Positions 1 through 10,481 of a DNA stretch of 64,000 bases are shown here, piece after piece. Where the stretch lies: contig NZ_BCSG01000023.1 of assembly GCF_001570745.1 (NCBI RefSeq), forward strand, positions 19,434 to 83,433. The letters run 5' to 3'. The stretch is from Alicyclobacillus mali NBRC 102425. Lineage in GTDB: Bacteria; Bacillota; Bacilli; Alicyclobacillales; Alicyclobacillaceae. The notes under the pieces were generated by a model. That model was not told the DNA's origin. It was given only the letters and a program-made list of their open reading frames with translations, and searched no databases. The translations under genes and the position numbers were made by a program. Within the stretch, counting starts at the first letter, position 1. Each line of letters begins with the position of its first letter.

Positions 1-974
1 TACCGCACGCCGTCGTAGCGAGCAAGGTTCGACGACGCCTCCGCGGGCGCGATGAGATAGTAGGTGGCCACCGCGTACTCCATGTGCGGCAGCTCAATCT
101 CCACAATTTCAGCGCCCTCCGCCTCAAGCTGTTGAATGGCGCGATGAACCGCAGCCTTTACCCCCGGCTCAAGCCCCTCTTCCGGCAGGTGGCGCACGAT
201 GCCCACGCGCACGCCCTTGACGCCCCTGTCGATCCCGTCCGCGAAATTGGGCACCGGCTGGCGGCTCGAGGTGGAATCCAGCGGATCGTGGCCGCAGATG
301 GCGTTCAGCACGAGCGCCGCATCCTCCGCCGTCCGCGTGAACGGGCCGATCTGGTCCAGCGAGGACGCGAATGCGATGAGCCCGTACCGGGAAACCCGCC
401 CGTACGTGGGCTTCATGCCGAAGCAGCCTGTGAACGCCGCTGGCTGGCGAATGGAGCCGCCTGTATCGGACCCTAACGCGAATGGCACCAGGCCAGCCGC
501 AACCGCAGCCGCCGATCCACCGCTCGATCCGCCCGGCACGCGATCCTCGCCGTAAGGGTTCGCGGTCTTCTGGAACGCGGACGTCTCCGTGGACGAACCC
601 ATCGCGAACTCGTCCATGTTCGTCTTGCCCACCATCACGGCCGCGGCCTGCTGCAGCTTGTCGATCACGGTCGCGTTGTAGGGCGGTATGTAATTCTCGA
701 GGATGCGCGATGCGGCCGTGGTCCGCACGCCCCGCGTGACGATGTTGTCCTTGGCCGCATACGGAACGCCGCGAAGCGGCGCATTCTGATACATCTTGGC
801 GCGATCGATCCGATCCGCCGCGGCGAGCGCCTGCTCCTCATCGACGAGGAGGAACGCCTTCAGGCGGCCATCCACCTCGCGGATCGCGCGGAGCGAATGC
901 TCCACCCAGTCGCGCGCCCTGGTCTCGCCCGCCGAAATGGACCGGAGGATCTCCTTTACGGTCGGTGTCCTCAT
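1..974 (-). CDS. gatA: Glutamyl-tRNA(Gln)/aspartyl-tRNA(Asn) amidotransferase subunit A (3' end cut by window)
   Basis: Amidase subunit of GatCAB, which releases ammonia from glutamine to convert Glu-tRNA(Gln) (or Asp-tRNA(Asn)) to the amide in the cytoplasm. About 324 N-terminal residues of a usual ~485 are visible; the C-terminus lies outside the window. The amidase-signature catalytic triad can be read: Lys in AAKDNI (about residue 75), the cis-Ser in the GGSSGGSAA stretch (about 150) and the nucleophile Ser in GSDTGGSIRQP (about 174). The ATG overlaps the TGA of gatC by four bases (ATGA), so the pair is translationally coupled. gatB would be expected just outside the window. Family assignment is essentially certain. 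Confidence 0.96.
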   Translation of the reverse strand, partial: MRTPTVKEILRSISAGETRARDWVEHSLRAIREVDGRLKAFLLVDEEQALAAADRIDRAKMYQNAPLRGVPYAAKDNIVTRGVRTTAASRILENYIPPYNATVIDKLQQAAAVMVGKTNMDEFAMGSSTETSAFQKTANPYGEDRVPGGSSGGSAAAVAAGLVPFALGSDTGGSIRQPAAFTGCFGMKPTYGRVSRYGLIAFASSLDQIGPFTRTAEDAALVLNAICGHDPLDSTSSRQPVPNFADGIDRGVKGVRVGIVRHLPEEGLEPGVKAAVHRAIQQLEAEGAEIVEIELPHMEYAVATYYLIAPAEASSNLARYDGVR

Positions 975-1273
975 GCGCCTCCCCCTCCTTCCAAAACGGC
1001 AGGAACGCGCACCATGCCCTGATCCTGATCCGGCGCATTGCGGAGCGCTTCCTCTCTTGACAGACTTTCGCGTGGCACGTCCGAGCGCACCACGTTCACT
1101 TCGTGGAACGGGTGACTTGTCGGTTCCACGCCGTCCAACGAGACGCTCTGCAGTTTTGCGGCGTACTCGAGAATGTCGTTCAACTGGGGAACGAGTTGCG
1201 AGAGTTCCTGGGGATGAAGCCACAGCCGCGCAAGCTTCGCGACGTGACTCACCGTCTCATCGGTGATCTTCAA
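971..1273 (-). CDS. gatC: Glutamyl-tRNA(Gln) amidotransferase subunit C
   Basis: Small scaffold subunit that wraps around GatA and holds GatA and GatB together. The 100-residue product starts LKITDETVSHVAKLARL, the usual helical N-terminus of GatC, and ends with the conserved R-x-D-V ... ALRNAPD segment. The start is taken as TTG at 1273 because a GAGAAGGAGG ribosome site lies 7 nt upstream; an in-frame ATG at 1312 would add 13 residues but has no such site. Its stop overlaps the gatA start. Length matches the family (about 95-100 residues). Confidence 0.92.
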   Translation of the reverse strand: MKITDETVSHVAKLARLWLHPQELSQLVPQLNDILEYAAKLQSVSLDGVEPTSHPFHEVNVVRSDVPRESLSREEALRNAPDQDQGMVRVPAVLEGGGGA

Positions 1274-1341
1274 TGAGCATCCTCCTTCTCCAGGGTGCCA
1301 TTGGATGGTCATGAGGCTTGCCAGACGAAGTTCCTCTCGGG

Positions 1342-1350
1342 ATTATAGCA
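1342..1350 (-). promoter_or_regulatory. Extended -10 promoter element for gatCA
   Basis: The minus strand reads TGCTATAAT, a perfect TATAAT with the TG extension, about 70 nt upstream of the gatC start. No good -35 hexamer is present 17 nt upstream, which is compatible with an extended -10 promoter. Confidence 0.6.
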
Positions 1351-1472
1351 CAGGCCGGCCATGGATGCCGATTTTCCCCTGATGCGCGCGGATGCGCCCT
1401 GTTCAGTCATGTCCCTTCTCAGGATCTCATAGACATAGAGCGAATGGAGGACCACATTTCAGGGAGGGGCCT

Positions 1473-1625
1473 ATGACCTTGACCATGCATGACCTGCTCG
1501 TCACCCTCGCCGTCGTCATCCCGGCGTCCTTCATCGCCGGCCGGTATTCCAACCGAATCGCGTTTTTCCACGCGCGCACAGAGCAGAAGCTAAGCGTGCA
1601 GGAATTCCTCCGCTCGCGCAACTGA
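1473..1625 (+). CDS. Small single-span membrane protein (50 aa), function unknown
   Basis: A 50-residue product beginning MTLTMHDLLVTLAVVIPAS: a short N-terminal hydrophobic segment (about residues 8-24) followed by a basic, polar tail ending EFLRSRN. The start is chosen at 1473 because AGGGAGGGG sits just upstream; a longer frame from 1392 lacks a site. A hairpin follows the stop (1651-1691). It is divergent from gatCA and convergent with the secreted peptidase. I do not recognise the family; it could be a small membrane regulator or simply a poorly known small protein. Confidence 0.6.
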   Translation: MTLTMHDLLVTLAVVIPASFIAGRYSNRIAFFHARTEQKLSVQEFLRSRN

Positions 1626-1650
1626 CGCGCGTGCCCTCATCAACTTACAC

Positions 1651-1691
1651 AAGGCCACCCCGCGACGCGCGGCCGCGAGGTGGCCTCTTAT
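1651..1691. terminator. Hairpin terminator between convergent genes
   Basis: Arms AGGCCACC (1652-1659) and GGTGGCCT (1679-1686) form a GC-rich stem with a 19-nt loop, followed on the plus strand by CTTATTG. It sits between the small membrane protein (plus) and the secreted peptidase (minus) and may serve both; the U-tract is short. Confidence 0.55.
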
Positions 1692-1711
1692 TGACTTACG
1701 TGCGCGATGCC

Positions 1712-3109
1712 TCACGCGTTTTCCGCATTCAACATCGTGAGAATTGGATCGTCCGGCGCCTCGTCGTGGATAGCCGTGATGGCGACGCCGAGTACGTCGG
1801 GCACGCTGGACGGATTGTACATCGGATTGTTCTCGAGTTCTTCCCACGCATTCTCAAACGTGTACAGGCCGTTTTGAATTTGGATTTCCATCTGTGCGTC
1901 GAGTAGCCTCTGTCCGGCAACCGTGCCGAACCGCTGCGGTAAGAGGGACACATACATGGTTCCCGGCGTGGCCGGAATCGCGCTCTTTCTGGTGCCGTCG
2001 GGCGGTAAATCCGCCTGCACCTGCCCGGAAGCTGTGACCGTCAAGTGATGCGTACCGGGCTCGGCTTTGAACGCGCGACCCACAGCCTGATTGGCTGGCT
2101 GAACCACGATTTCCCCGCGGTAGCTCGGCGAGATGCTGATCTCGAGCTGCGCACCCCCGCTGGCGACACTGGCCGACTGCTTGAGGGCTTTGGTGAATTG
2201 CGCGTTGAACGCTGAAACCGTCTCGCCGTAGGTGTCGTAAAACGCTTGGTTTGGGTTTTCCGATTCGAGATGACGAACCAGCGTCTGAATGGACGACTTG
2301 CCGTAATGTTCGATGAGGTAGCAGACGGCGAGCCAGTCCTGAAGTTCGTAGTCGTAGGTCTCCTGACCGGACAGGATAGCGGCCTCGCTGCCCGTCAAAG
2401 GAACCAACTGGTTGGATTGGACAACCTGGAGAATATCCTCGGCATCCTGCTTCTCATCGCTGGCAAAGTCGACCGGATATTCGATGGCTTTCTGTCCGTT
2501 CATCCCCATGTAAACTGCCATGCCTTCGTTCATCCAGCTAGGAATATTTGCGATGTGCTGGTTGATATCGACGTGTGTCAACTCGTGCGTCAGTACGTTG
2601 GCCAAGTCCACATCCGTCGGGTTTTGGAACAGCGGGATGACGACAGTGCTGCCGAGCGTGAAGCCATTGGAGTCTTCGGAGAGGCTGGACGCGTCTCCGG
2701 CCGACACACCAAGCTGGCGCAGTTCCGTCTGGTAGTCCGCGGCGTTTTTCACCAGCACGATGGTCGCCGTGTGGTTCATGCGAACTCCGAGAAACTCACG
2801 AATGCGCTGAATGGAATTCACACGATTGAGAAGATTTTGGACATGTGTGATCTCTGAGGAAGGAACGCCGGACCCAAAGGCCTCAATTTTCACCTGAGGG
2901 CCGAAGAAAAACGGGAGAGAAAAATGAATGCCTTCTGCTTGTGACGACATGGACGCTAACGACGCCTTTTCCTGTTTGCCGCGGTTCGACACGGAGGCCG
3001 CTTGCCGATGTGCTCCCAAGGCTCCGTGCGAATCATCCCACGCCTGGCCTATGACACCAAGGGCCATGACGCTTGCGGCCAACAACCCGCCCATCCACCG
3101 ACTCCGCAT
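1712..3109 (-). CDS. Secreted zinc metallopeptidase, peptidase-MA-like (HExxH)
   Basis: A 465-residue exported protein. Residues 1-24 look like a Sec signal peptide (MRSR then a hydrophobic run to about 20). The catalytic zinc motif HELTH is at 175-179 and a downstream glutamate at 195 (WMNEGMAVY) fits the gluzincin third ligand, as in peptidase-MA-like proteins. The C-terminal third (about 330-465) has no motif I recognise and may be a beta-rich accessory domain. It stands alone, with a putative promoter at 3136-3164 and a hairpin beyond its 3' end. The likely role is extracellular proteolysis or envelope turnover; the substrate is unknown. Confidence 0.82.
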   Translation of the reverse strand: MRSRWMGGLLAASVMALGVIGQAWDDSHGALGAHRQAASVSNRGKQEKASLASMSSQAEGIHFSLPFFFGPQVKIEAFGSGVPSSEITHVQNLLNRVNSIQRIREFLGVRMNHTATIVLVKNAADYQTELRQLGVSAGDASSLSEDSNGFTLGSTVVIPLFQNPTDVDLANVLTHELTHVDINQHIANIPSWMNEGMAVYMGMNGQKAIEYPVDFASDEKQDAEDILQVVQSNQLVPLTGSEAAILSGQETYDYELQDWLAVCYLIEHYGKSSIQTLVRHLESENPNQAFYDTYGETVSAFNAQFTKALKQSASVASGGAQLEISISPSYRGEIVVQPANQAVGRAFKAEPGTHHLTVTASGQVQADLPPDGTRKSAIPATPGTMYVSLLPQRFGTVAGQRLLDAQMEIQIQNGLYTFENAWEELENNPMYNPSSVPDVLGVAITAIHDEAPDDPILTMLNAENA

Positions 3110-3135
3110 GCCCTGATCACCCTGTCGAGTTCACG

Positions 3136-3164
3136 ATGTATCAACCTATGTAAGCGATTGACAA
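3136..3164 (-). promoter_or_regulatory. Candidate sigma-A promoter for the secreted peptidase
   Basis: Minus strand TTGTCA (3164-3159), 17-nt spacer, then ATACAT (3141-3136), about 27 nt upstream of the ATG. The -35 is good, the -10 weak. Confidence 0.35.
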
Positions 3165-3642
3165 CCGAATCTGGCTTCGCTGCGATTATTGTGGCAACGG
3201 AAAACATGACTCGTCAATATGCAATTTTGCGAGACCTGTTGGCAAAACGAATGGACGGTCGGCGCGCCGCCACAGGCCTCAAACAGAGTATAGCGCCCGT
3301 TGGTTACAGGACGATGTCAATTCGAATAAGATTTCGTTTATCGCATATATAGAAAACATGTATTTCTCTTATCTACGGGTTCGAGGCATCATAGAAGTGC
3401 CGGGGCAATCGCAGGACGCTTTTGGCGCAAGCGTACGCGGGCTGGGGCGACTTCATCGATGTCTTTTGCGGCGACCCCCATCGGTGAATCGCCTCCGCTC
3501 ACAAGCGGTTGTCCGCGGTGGTGTGAGGCAGGCACCTCCATCGCCATCGCCGCGCCACCCGAACAAGCGGGAGCGCGTGGTGGCTCATCGCGCGGCGAAA
3601 GGCAGCATGTCGGGGACGAACACCGCAACCCATCCTCAAACT

Positions 3643-3672
3643 CGGGCTGGCCACTTGCCAGCCCGTCTTTTC
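3643..3672. terminator. Strong hairpin terminator, T-rich on the plus strand
   Basis: CGGGCTGGC (3643-3651), loop CACTT, GCCAGCCCG (3657-3665), then TCTTTTCG. The U-tract favours plus-strand termination, although it also lies just 3' of ligA and can act on the minus strand. Confidence 0.7.
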
Positions 3673-3686
3673 GTCCTTCGATGACC

Positions 3687-5759
<2,073 letters not shown>

Positions 5760-5781
5760 TTACTTGAGATGGTTCAGATGA

Positions 5782-8052
5782 TCACGGGTCCACCTTTTGA
5801 ATTGGCGCAAATTTGGCGAACAGCCGCTTCTCGCCGATAGGATCATCAAAGCGGACGACGAGCTCCAGGGACTCGCCCTCGCCCGACTTCGCGACGATCA
5901 CGCCGCGCCCCCACTTGCGGTGCTCGACGAGATCGCCAGGCTCGTACGGCACGGACAGGTCCGCGCCAAACGATCTCGGCACGCTCATCCGCGGCCCGGA
6001 GGCCGCATCCGCCACCGCGTGAGCTGGTGCGCGCATCCCCGCGCGCGCGTCGCGCCAGCCGCGCCCGAACATCGTGTCCTCCTCACCCACGCGTTCGATG
6101 TCGGTCGTCGGCATCTCGGACAGAAAGCGAGACGGCGTGAACGAGCGCCGCTCACCGAACAACATGCGGGAACGACACGTGGTCATGTACACCCGTTCCA
6201 TCGCCCGCGTGATGCCGACGTAGCAGAGCCTCCGCTCCTCCTCGAGCTCCTCGCCGCCGTCGAGCGCTCGCCGGTGCGGGAACACGCCCTCCTCCAGGCC
6301 GACGAGGAACACCACCGGAAACTCGAGTCCCTTCGCGGCGTGCAGCGTCATCATGGACACCTCGTCCACGTCCTCGCGGCGTCCCGGCCGGCCTCCAGGG
6401 AGATCCGCGTCCGACACGAGCGCCACGTGCGTGAGGAACTGTTCCAGTGCGCCCATTTCGCCTTCCGGCACGCCGTTTTCGTCAAACTCGCGCGTCAGGG
6501 ACAGGAACTCGTCGAGGTTTTCCAACCGGTTCTCAGCTTCCAGGCTGCGCTCGGCGCGAAGGGCCTCGCGATATCCCGACCGATCCAAAAGCTCGTCCGT
6601 GAGATCCGTCAGAGGCAGGAAGGCGCGCTGGAGTTGGAGGGTCTGAATCAGCTCCACGAACGACTGAAGCGCGGACGCCGCCTTCTTTGAAACGCCCGCT
6701 TCGGAGGCGTGGAGCGCCGCCTCAAAAAGTGATGTACCGCGCTGTCGCGCGTATTCCGCCAACTTCTCGAGCGTCGTGTCGCCGATGCCGCGCTTCGGCA
6801 CGTTGACCACGCGGAGGAATGACACGTCGTCGTTCGGATTGGCGACGAGGCGCAGGTAGGCGATCACGTCCTTCACTTCGCGCCGCTCGTAAAACCGAAG
6901 TCCTCCATAGATGCGGTACGGAATCCCGCGGTGCAGAAACGCCTCCTCCAGCACGCGGGACTGGGCATTGGTCCGATACAGGATGGCCACGTCTCGATAT
7001 TGGCGCCCGTCGGACACCGCTCGCGCAATCTCGTCCGCCACCCAATCGGCCTCCACGCGCTCGTCCGGCGCGATGAACAGCTTCGCCCGCTCGCCTTCGC
7101 CCCGATCCGTCCACAGGTTCTTCTCAAGCCGCAGCTGATTGTGCTGAATGACCTGGTTCGCGATGCGGAGAATGCGCCCGGTGGAGCGGTAGTTTTGCTC
7201 GAGCCGGATGACGCGCGCATCCGGATAATCCCTCTGGAATTCGAGGATGTTGCGGATGTCGGCGCCTCGCCATCCATAGATGGACTGGTCCGAATCGCCG
7301 ACGACACACAGGTTGCGGCGCCGCTCTGCGAGCAGCTTGACCAGGACATACTGGGCGTGATTGGTGTCCTGGTACTCATCGACATGGATATGGCTGAACC
7401 TGTGCTGATAATACGCGAGGACATCCGGCACCTTGCGGAAGAGCTCGACCGTCTTTACGAGGAGGTCGTCGAAATCCAGCGCCTGATTTTCGCGCAGCCG
7501 CCGTTCGTACGCCAGGTACACGTCGCCCACCATCTTGTCGTACGGCGATCCGGCGAGATCGAGCGCCTTCTCGGCCGAGCGCAGCTCGTTCTTGTGCTGG
7601 CTGATAGCGGAAAGCACGGCTCGCGGCTCGAACTTCCGCACGTCGATGTTCATCTCCTGCATCAGGCGGCGGACGAGTGAGACCTGGTCCGCGGCATCGA
7701 GCACGGTGAACGCCGACGTGTAGCCCAGATGATGAATGTCCCGCCGCAGAATGCGGGCGCACATGGCGTGGAAGGTCGACGTCCAGATGTCGGAGGCGGC
7801 AGGCCCGACCAGGCGCTCAATTCGCTCCTCCATCTCCCGCGCCGCCTTGTTCGTGAACGTGATGGCGAGAATGGCCCACGGCGGCACGCGGCGCTCGGCG
7901 ATGAGGTACGCAATTCGCCGCGTCAGCACGCTCGTCTTGCCGCTACCCGCGCCGGCGATGACGAGCACCGGTCCGTCGGTCGCCGTGACCGCCTCGCGCT
8001 GCTTTTCGTTGAGTTCCTTCAGGATGTCGCTCGCTCCCGCCGTGGCCACCAT
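5782..8052 (-). CDS. pcrA: ATP-dependent DNA helicase PcrA (UvrD/Rep family)
   Basis: Superfamily 1A 3'-5' helicase for repair, plasmid replication and removal of RecA filaments. The 756-residue product starts LNEKQREAV (Q motif), has Walker A GAGSGKT (34-40), motif II VDEYQDTN, motif III GDSDQSIYGWRGAD, motif IV QNYRST, motif V MTLHAAKGLEFPVVF and motif VI VGITRAM. The C-terminal tail ends with the tudor-like VEHRKWGRGVI segment typical of PcrA. AGGGTG lies upstream of the ATG. Cotranscribed with ligA. Confidence 0.97.
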   Translation of the reverse strand: MVATAGASDILKELNEKQREAVTATDGPVLVIAGAGSGKTSVLTRRIAYLIAERRVPPWAILAITFTNKAAREMEERIERLVGPAASDIWTSTFHAMCARILRRDIHHLGYTSAFTVLDAADQVSLVRRLMQEMNIDVRKFEPRAVLSAISQHKNELRSAEKALDLAGSPYDKMVGDVYLAYERRLRENQALDFDDLLVKTVELFRKVPDVLAYYQHRFSHIHVDEYQDTNHAQYVLVKLLAERRRNLCVVGDSDQSIYGWRGADIRNILEFQRDYPDARVIRLEQNYRSTGRILRIANQVIQHNQLRLEKNLWTDRGEGERAKLFIAPDERVEADWVADEIARAVSDGRQYRDVAILYRTNAQSRVLEEAFLHRGIPYRIYGGLRFYERREVKDVIAYLRLVANPNDDVSFLRVVNVPKRGIGDTTLEKLAEYARQRGTSLFEAALHASEAGVSKKAASALQSFVELIQTLQLQRAFLPLTDLTDELLDRSGYREALRAERSLEAENRLENLDEFLSLTREFDENGVPEGEMGALEQFLTHVALVSDADLPGGRPGRREDVDEVSMMTLHAAKGLEFPVVFLVGLEEGVFPHRRALDGGEELEEERRLCYVGITRAMERVYMTTCRSRMLFGERRSFTPSRFLSEMPTTDIERVGEEDTMFGRGWRDARAGMRAPAHAVADAASGPRMSVPRSFGADLSVPYEPGDLVEHRKWGRGVIVAKSGEGESLELVVRFDDPIGEKRLFAKFAPIQKVDP

Positions 8053-8088
8053 CCATCACCCTTTTCGCGCACGGTTGTGTTATTGATC

Positions 8089-8097
8089 AGTATAGCA
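8089..8097 (-). promoter_or_regulatory. Extended -10 element for pcrA-ligA
   Basis: Minus strand TGCTATACT, 37 nt upstream of the pcrA ATG. TATACT with a TG extension; no clear -35. Confidence 0.55.
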
Positions 8098-8161
8098 GGT
8101 CTGTCCAACGAATGCGATCACGTGTTCGCATCGAAGAGCGGTGCCGAGGAGTGATGAACCC

Positions 8162-8665
8162 ATGGAGCGTTCCCGGACTCACCACACCATTCAAGTGATT
8201 CGCCCGCAGCGAGAGGCGGATCGACAGTGGCTCCTCGACTTATGGAACCGCGAATGGGGCGGCGAAACGATGGTTTCGCGCGGCAGGGTGTACCGACTGG
8301 AAGATGTCGAAGCCGTCATCGCGGTGCAGGGCGGCGCCTACGTCGGTGCCGCCACGTTCGTGGTCCTGGACGAAGAATGTGAGCTGCTGAGCCTGAACAG
8401 CCTGGTGGAAGGCATCGGCGTGGGGACGCGCTTGCTGCAGGCGGTGGAAGATGCGGCGCAACAGGCCGGCGTCCCGCGCGTGACGCTCATCACATCGAAC
8501 GACAACCTGAAAGCGATGCGATTCTACCAGCGGCGCGGCTACCGGTTTCACGCCGTGCACGTGGGCGCCATTGACGAGGCGCGGAAGCGAAAGCCGTCGA
8601 TTCCGCGCCTCGGCCTCGATGGCATTCCGCTGCACGACGAGATCGAGATGCGGAAAGTTTGGTAG
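8162..8665 (+). CDS. GNAT-family N-acetyltransferase
   Basis: A 167-residue acetyl-CoA-dependent N-acetyltransferase. The acetyl-CoA loop reads LVEGIGVGTRLLQAVEDAA, an RxxGxG/A-type motif A, followed by RVTLITSNDNLKAMRFYQRRGY, the classical motif B ending in a FYxRxGF-like element. The C-terminus (HDEIEMRKV) fits GNATs whose last strand ends with a hydrophobic methionine. The ATG at 8162 has a GAGGAG site 10 nt upstream; an in-frame GTG at 8141 is an alternative. Substrate unknown. Divergent from pcrA. Confidence 0.85.
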   Translation: MERSRTHHTIQVIRPQREADRQWLLDLWNREWGGETMVSRGRVYRLEDVEAVIAVQGGAYVGAATFVVLDEECELLSLNSLVEGIGVGTRLLQAVEDAAQQAGVPRVTLITSNDNLKAMRFYQRRGYRFHAVHVGAIDEARKRKPSIPRLGLDGIPLHDEIEMRKVW

Positions 8666-8675
8666 GCGCCTGACG

Positions 8676-9230
8676 TCACCGAGCTTGCACGCTTGACCAT
8701 TCTGCAGCGAGCATGCTGTACACGGCGTGGTCGACGTAATGGTCGTAGAGCCACTCGGCTTGTCGTTTGCAGCCTTCGTACTGGAAGCCGAGCCGTTCCG
8801 CGACGGCCCGGCTCTTGTGGTTGCCTGTGGCGGCGCGGATCTCCACGCGGTTCAGGCCGTATTCGCGAAACAGAATGTCGATCACGGCCCTGCAAGCTCG
8901 GGTCATGATGCCTTTGCCCTGATATCGCTCGCCTAGCCAATAGCCGACGGTCGTCAACCGATTGGCCCAATCGATAAAATGCAACCCGAGCACACCGGCG
9001 ATCTCGCCGCGGTACCACAGGCCAATCTCAGCACCGTTCTGCGCCGCATATCGTTGGAGGCCCGACAAAATAAAGGCTCGCGTCTCCTCCGAACTCTGGT
9101 TGGCATCTAGAAACGGCAACCACTCGCGCAGGTAGGCGCGCGACTCATCCAGCAGTCGGAACAAGGCGTCGGCATCTCTGGGTTCCAACAGCCGAAGCCT
9201 CAAATCATCGTCAATCGTCTGGTAAAACAT
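8676..9230 (-). CDS. RimJ/RimL-type GNAT acetyltransferase
   Basis: A 184-residue acetyltransferase of the RimJ/RimL group (ribosomal-protein N-terminal acetylases and relatives). Diagnostic pieces are LRLLEPRDADALFRLLDESR at the N-terminus, the acetyl-CoA loop YWLGERYQGKGIMTRACRAV and NRVEIRAATGNHKSRAVAER followed by LGFQYEG. The start is taken at 9230 because GGGAGGGG lies 3-4 nt upstream; an upstream in-frame ATG at 9248 lacks one. It is convergent with the neighbouring GNAT gene. The actual substrate cannot be read from sequence. Confidence 0.88.
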   Translation of the reverse strand: MFYQTIDDDLRLRLLEPRDADALFRLLDESRAYLREWLPFLDANQSSEETRAFILSGLQRYAAQNGAEIGLWYRGEIAGVLGLHFIDWANRLTTVGYWLGERYQGKGIMTRACRAVIDILFREYGLNRVEIRAATGNHKSRAVAERLGFQYEGCKRQAEWLYDHYVDHAVYSMLAAEWSSVQAR

Positions 9231-9316
9231 CGTCCCCTCCCATGGCAATCAGACGTATCTGCATTCCATTCTGAACGGAGAAGAAAAATTCCTTCCACAG
9301 GGAGAGAAGTAGCCTT

Positions 9317-10096
9317 ATGACGCGCGTAATGCCAAGTCTGTTTATCGCCCATGGCTCACCGTTGGTGGCGATCGAGAACAGTGTCTACGGACGTTACCTG
9401 GATCGATTGTCGCGAGACCTCCCTGTCCCGCGCTCCATCGTCGTGTTCAGCGCCCACTGGACCGAAGGATGTCAGACCATCTCGGCATCGCCTCACCCCG
9501 ACACGATCCACGACTTCTACGGCTTCCCAGAGGCGCTGTACCAAATCCGATATCCGGCACCGGGAGACCCAGCGCTGGCCGCCCGAATTCAAGAACTTCT
9601 CGTGAACGCCGGGATCGAAGCGCGCCTGGCTCCGTCTCGCGGCTTCGACCACGGCGTCTGGACGATTCTGTCTCGCATCTTCCCGGATGCGTCCATCCCG
9701 GTGGTCTCGATGTCCGTCGATCCGACACTTCGCCCGGAACATCAGTTCCAAATTGGCCGGGCGCTCGCTTCTCTGCGACAGGAGGGCGTTTTAATGATTG
9801 GAAGCGGTGCGACGGTGCACAACCTGCGTATGCTTCAGTGGAACCGGGAGAACGGCCAACCAGAAGCCTGGGCCGAGGAGTTCGAGCGCTGGCTCGAATC
9901 GCGCATCTCCGAAGGGGACGTCGATGCGCTGTTCGCATACCGCGAAGAGGCACCGTACGCGGATTGGGCCGCGCCGTCGTGGGGCGTGGAACACTTGATC
10001 CCGCTATTTTACGCGATGGGTGCTGGTCACGAGCAGCGGAAAGGGAGGCTTTTGCATCGCGATTGGCAATACGGCTCACTCGCCAACAGCGTATAG
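9317..10096 (+). CDS. LigB-superfamily extradiol dioxygenase (4,5-DOPA dioxygenase-like, YgiD type)
   Basis: A 259-residue member of the class III extradiol ring-cleavage dioxygenases. MPSLFIAHGSPL carries the first iron-ligand histidine, VFSAHW the second, DHGVWTIL the DHG signature, and MIGSGATVHNLR the catalytic region; this order is that of DODA/YgiD proteins (about 260 residues). The enzyme would open catechol rings, although the physiological substrate of bacterial YgiD proteins is often unclear. Start at 9317; an internal ATG at 9329 is possible. It is single-gene, with the tRNA-Pro unit downstream. Confidence 0.9.
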   Translation: MTRVMPSLFIAHGSPLVAIENSVYGRYLDRLSRDLPVPRSIVVFSAHWTEGCQTISASPHPDTIHDFYGFPEALYQIRYPAPGDPALAARIQELLVNAGIEARLAPSRGFDHGVWTILSRIFPDASIPVVSMSVDPTLRPEHQFQIGRALASLRQEGVLMIGSGATVHNLRMLQWNRENGQPEAWAEEFERWLESRISEGDVDALFAYREEAPYADWAAPSWGVEHLIPLFYAMGAGHEQRKGRLLHRDWQYGSLANSV

Positions 10097-10156
10097 GTAT
10101 TTGGAGAGCTTGTCTGATGGAAAGCATCTCAGGCATCCCTTTTCCACAAAAAGGCC

Positions 10157-10185
10157 TTGACGAGGAAGGTGCCCTCTGCTATATT
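10157..10185 (+). promoter_or_regulatory. Promoter of the tRNA-Pro gene
   Basis: TTGACG (10157-10162), exactly 17 nt, TATATT (10180-10185); the mature tRNA begins 31 nt further on. A good sigma-A match. Confidence 0.8.
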
Positions 10186-10216
10186 CATTGCTGTCCGCTT
10201 TGAGGCGTCAAGGCGA

Positions 10217-10292
10217 CGGAATGTAGCTCAGGTGGTAGAGCGCACGGTTCGGGACCGTGAGGTCGCAGGTTCGAGTCCTGTCATTCCGACCA
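10217..10292 (+). tRNA. tRNA-Pro (anticodon CGG), CCA encoded
   Basis: A full cloverleaf: acceptor arms CGGAATG / CATTCCG, D arm GCTC-loop-GAGC, anticodon stem CACGG/CCGTG with loop TTCGGGA (anticodon CGG, reading CCG), T arm with GGTTCGAGTCC, and an encoded 3' CCA after discriminator A. The C1-G72 pair is usual for proline tRNAs. It is a stand-alone unit with its own promoter and terminator. Confidence 0.97.
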
Positions 10293-10302
10293 CTCAAGAT
10301 CG

Positions 10303-10332
10303 AAAATCCGCGCTGGCTTGCGCGGATTTTTT
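10303..10332 (+). terminator. Rho-independent terminator of tRNA-Pro
   Basis: AAAATCCGCGC and GCGCGGATTTT flank a 6-nt loop and run into a T6 tract. Perfect 11-bp stem. Confidence 0.92.
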
Positions 10333-10434
10333 CGTGTTCACGCGCGGTAACTGCCTCCTGGCCGCGCTGTCACGTACCGCCCCTTTGCCCCATCCTCGTC
10401 TCCGAAGCCGCAGGATTCCCTCGCGCCATCGCGA

Positions 10435-10454
10435 ATGTTTTCAACGATAAACAT
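10435..10454 (+). promoter_or_regulatory. Small inverted repeat upstream of the SDR gene
   Basis: ATGTTT (10435-10440) and AAACAT (10449-10454) with an 8-nt spacer, 28 nt before the SDR start. A possible regulator site; no family match. Confidence 0.3.
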
Positions 10455-10481
10455 TTTTCATGGATAAAGGAGGTCTTCTCC

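Larger units (their letters stand above)
3110..3686. other. Intergenic region; possible plus-strand structured RNA at its GC-rich end
   Basis: About 580 bases with no convincing gene. The left half (3120-3370) is AT-rich. The right half (3380-3640) is GC-rich and rich in short hairpins, for example CCGCT/AGCGG at 3495-3508, and contains GGTGAATCGCC. It is followed by a strong hairpin with a U-rich tail reading rightward (3643-3672). That arrangement would fit a short plus-strand transcript ending there, but no known RNA family could be matched by eye. Reading frames in it look like chance frames. Confidence 0.4.

Noticed and set aside
3380..3640. c-di-AMP (ydaO) riboswitch
   Set aside because: GGTGAATCGCC is present but the 3' CAGCTAAC-type signature is not, and no plus-strand gene follows.
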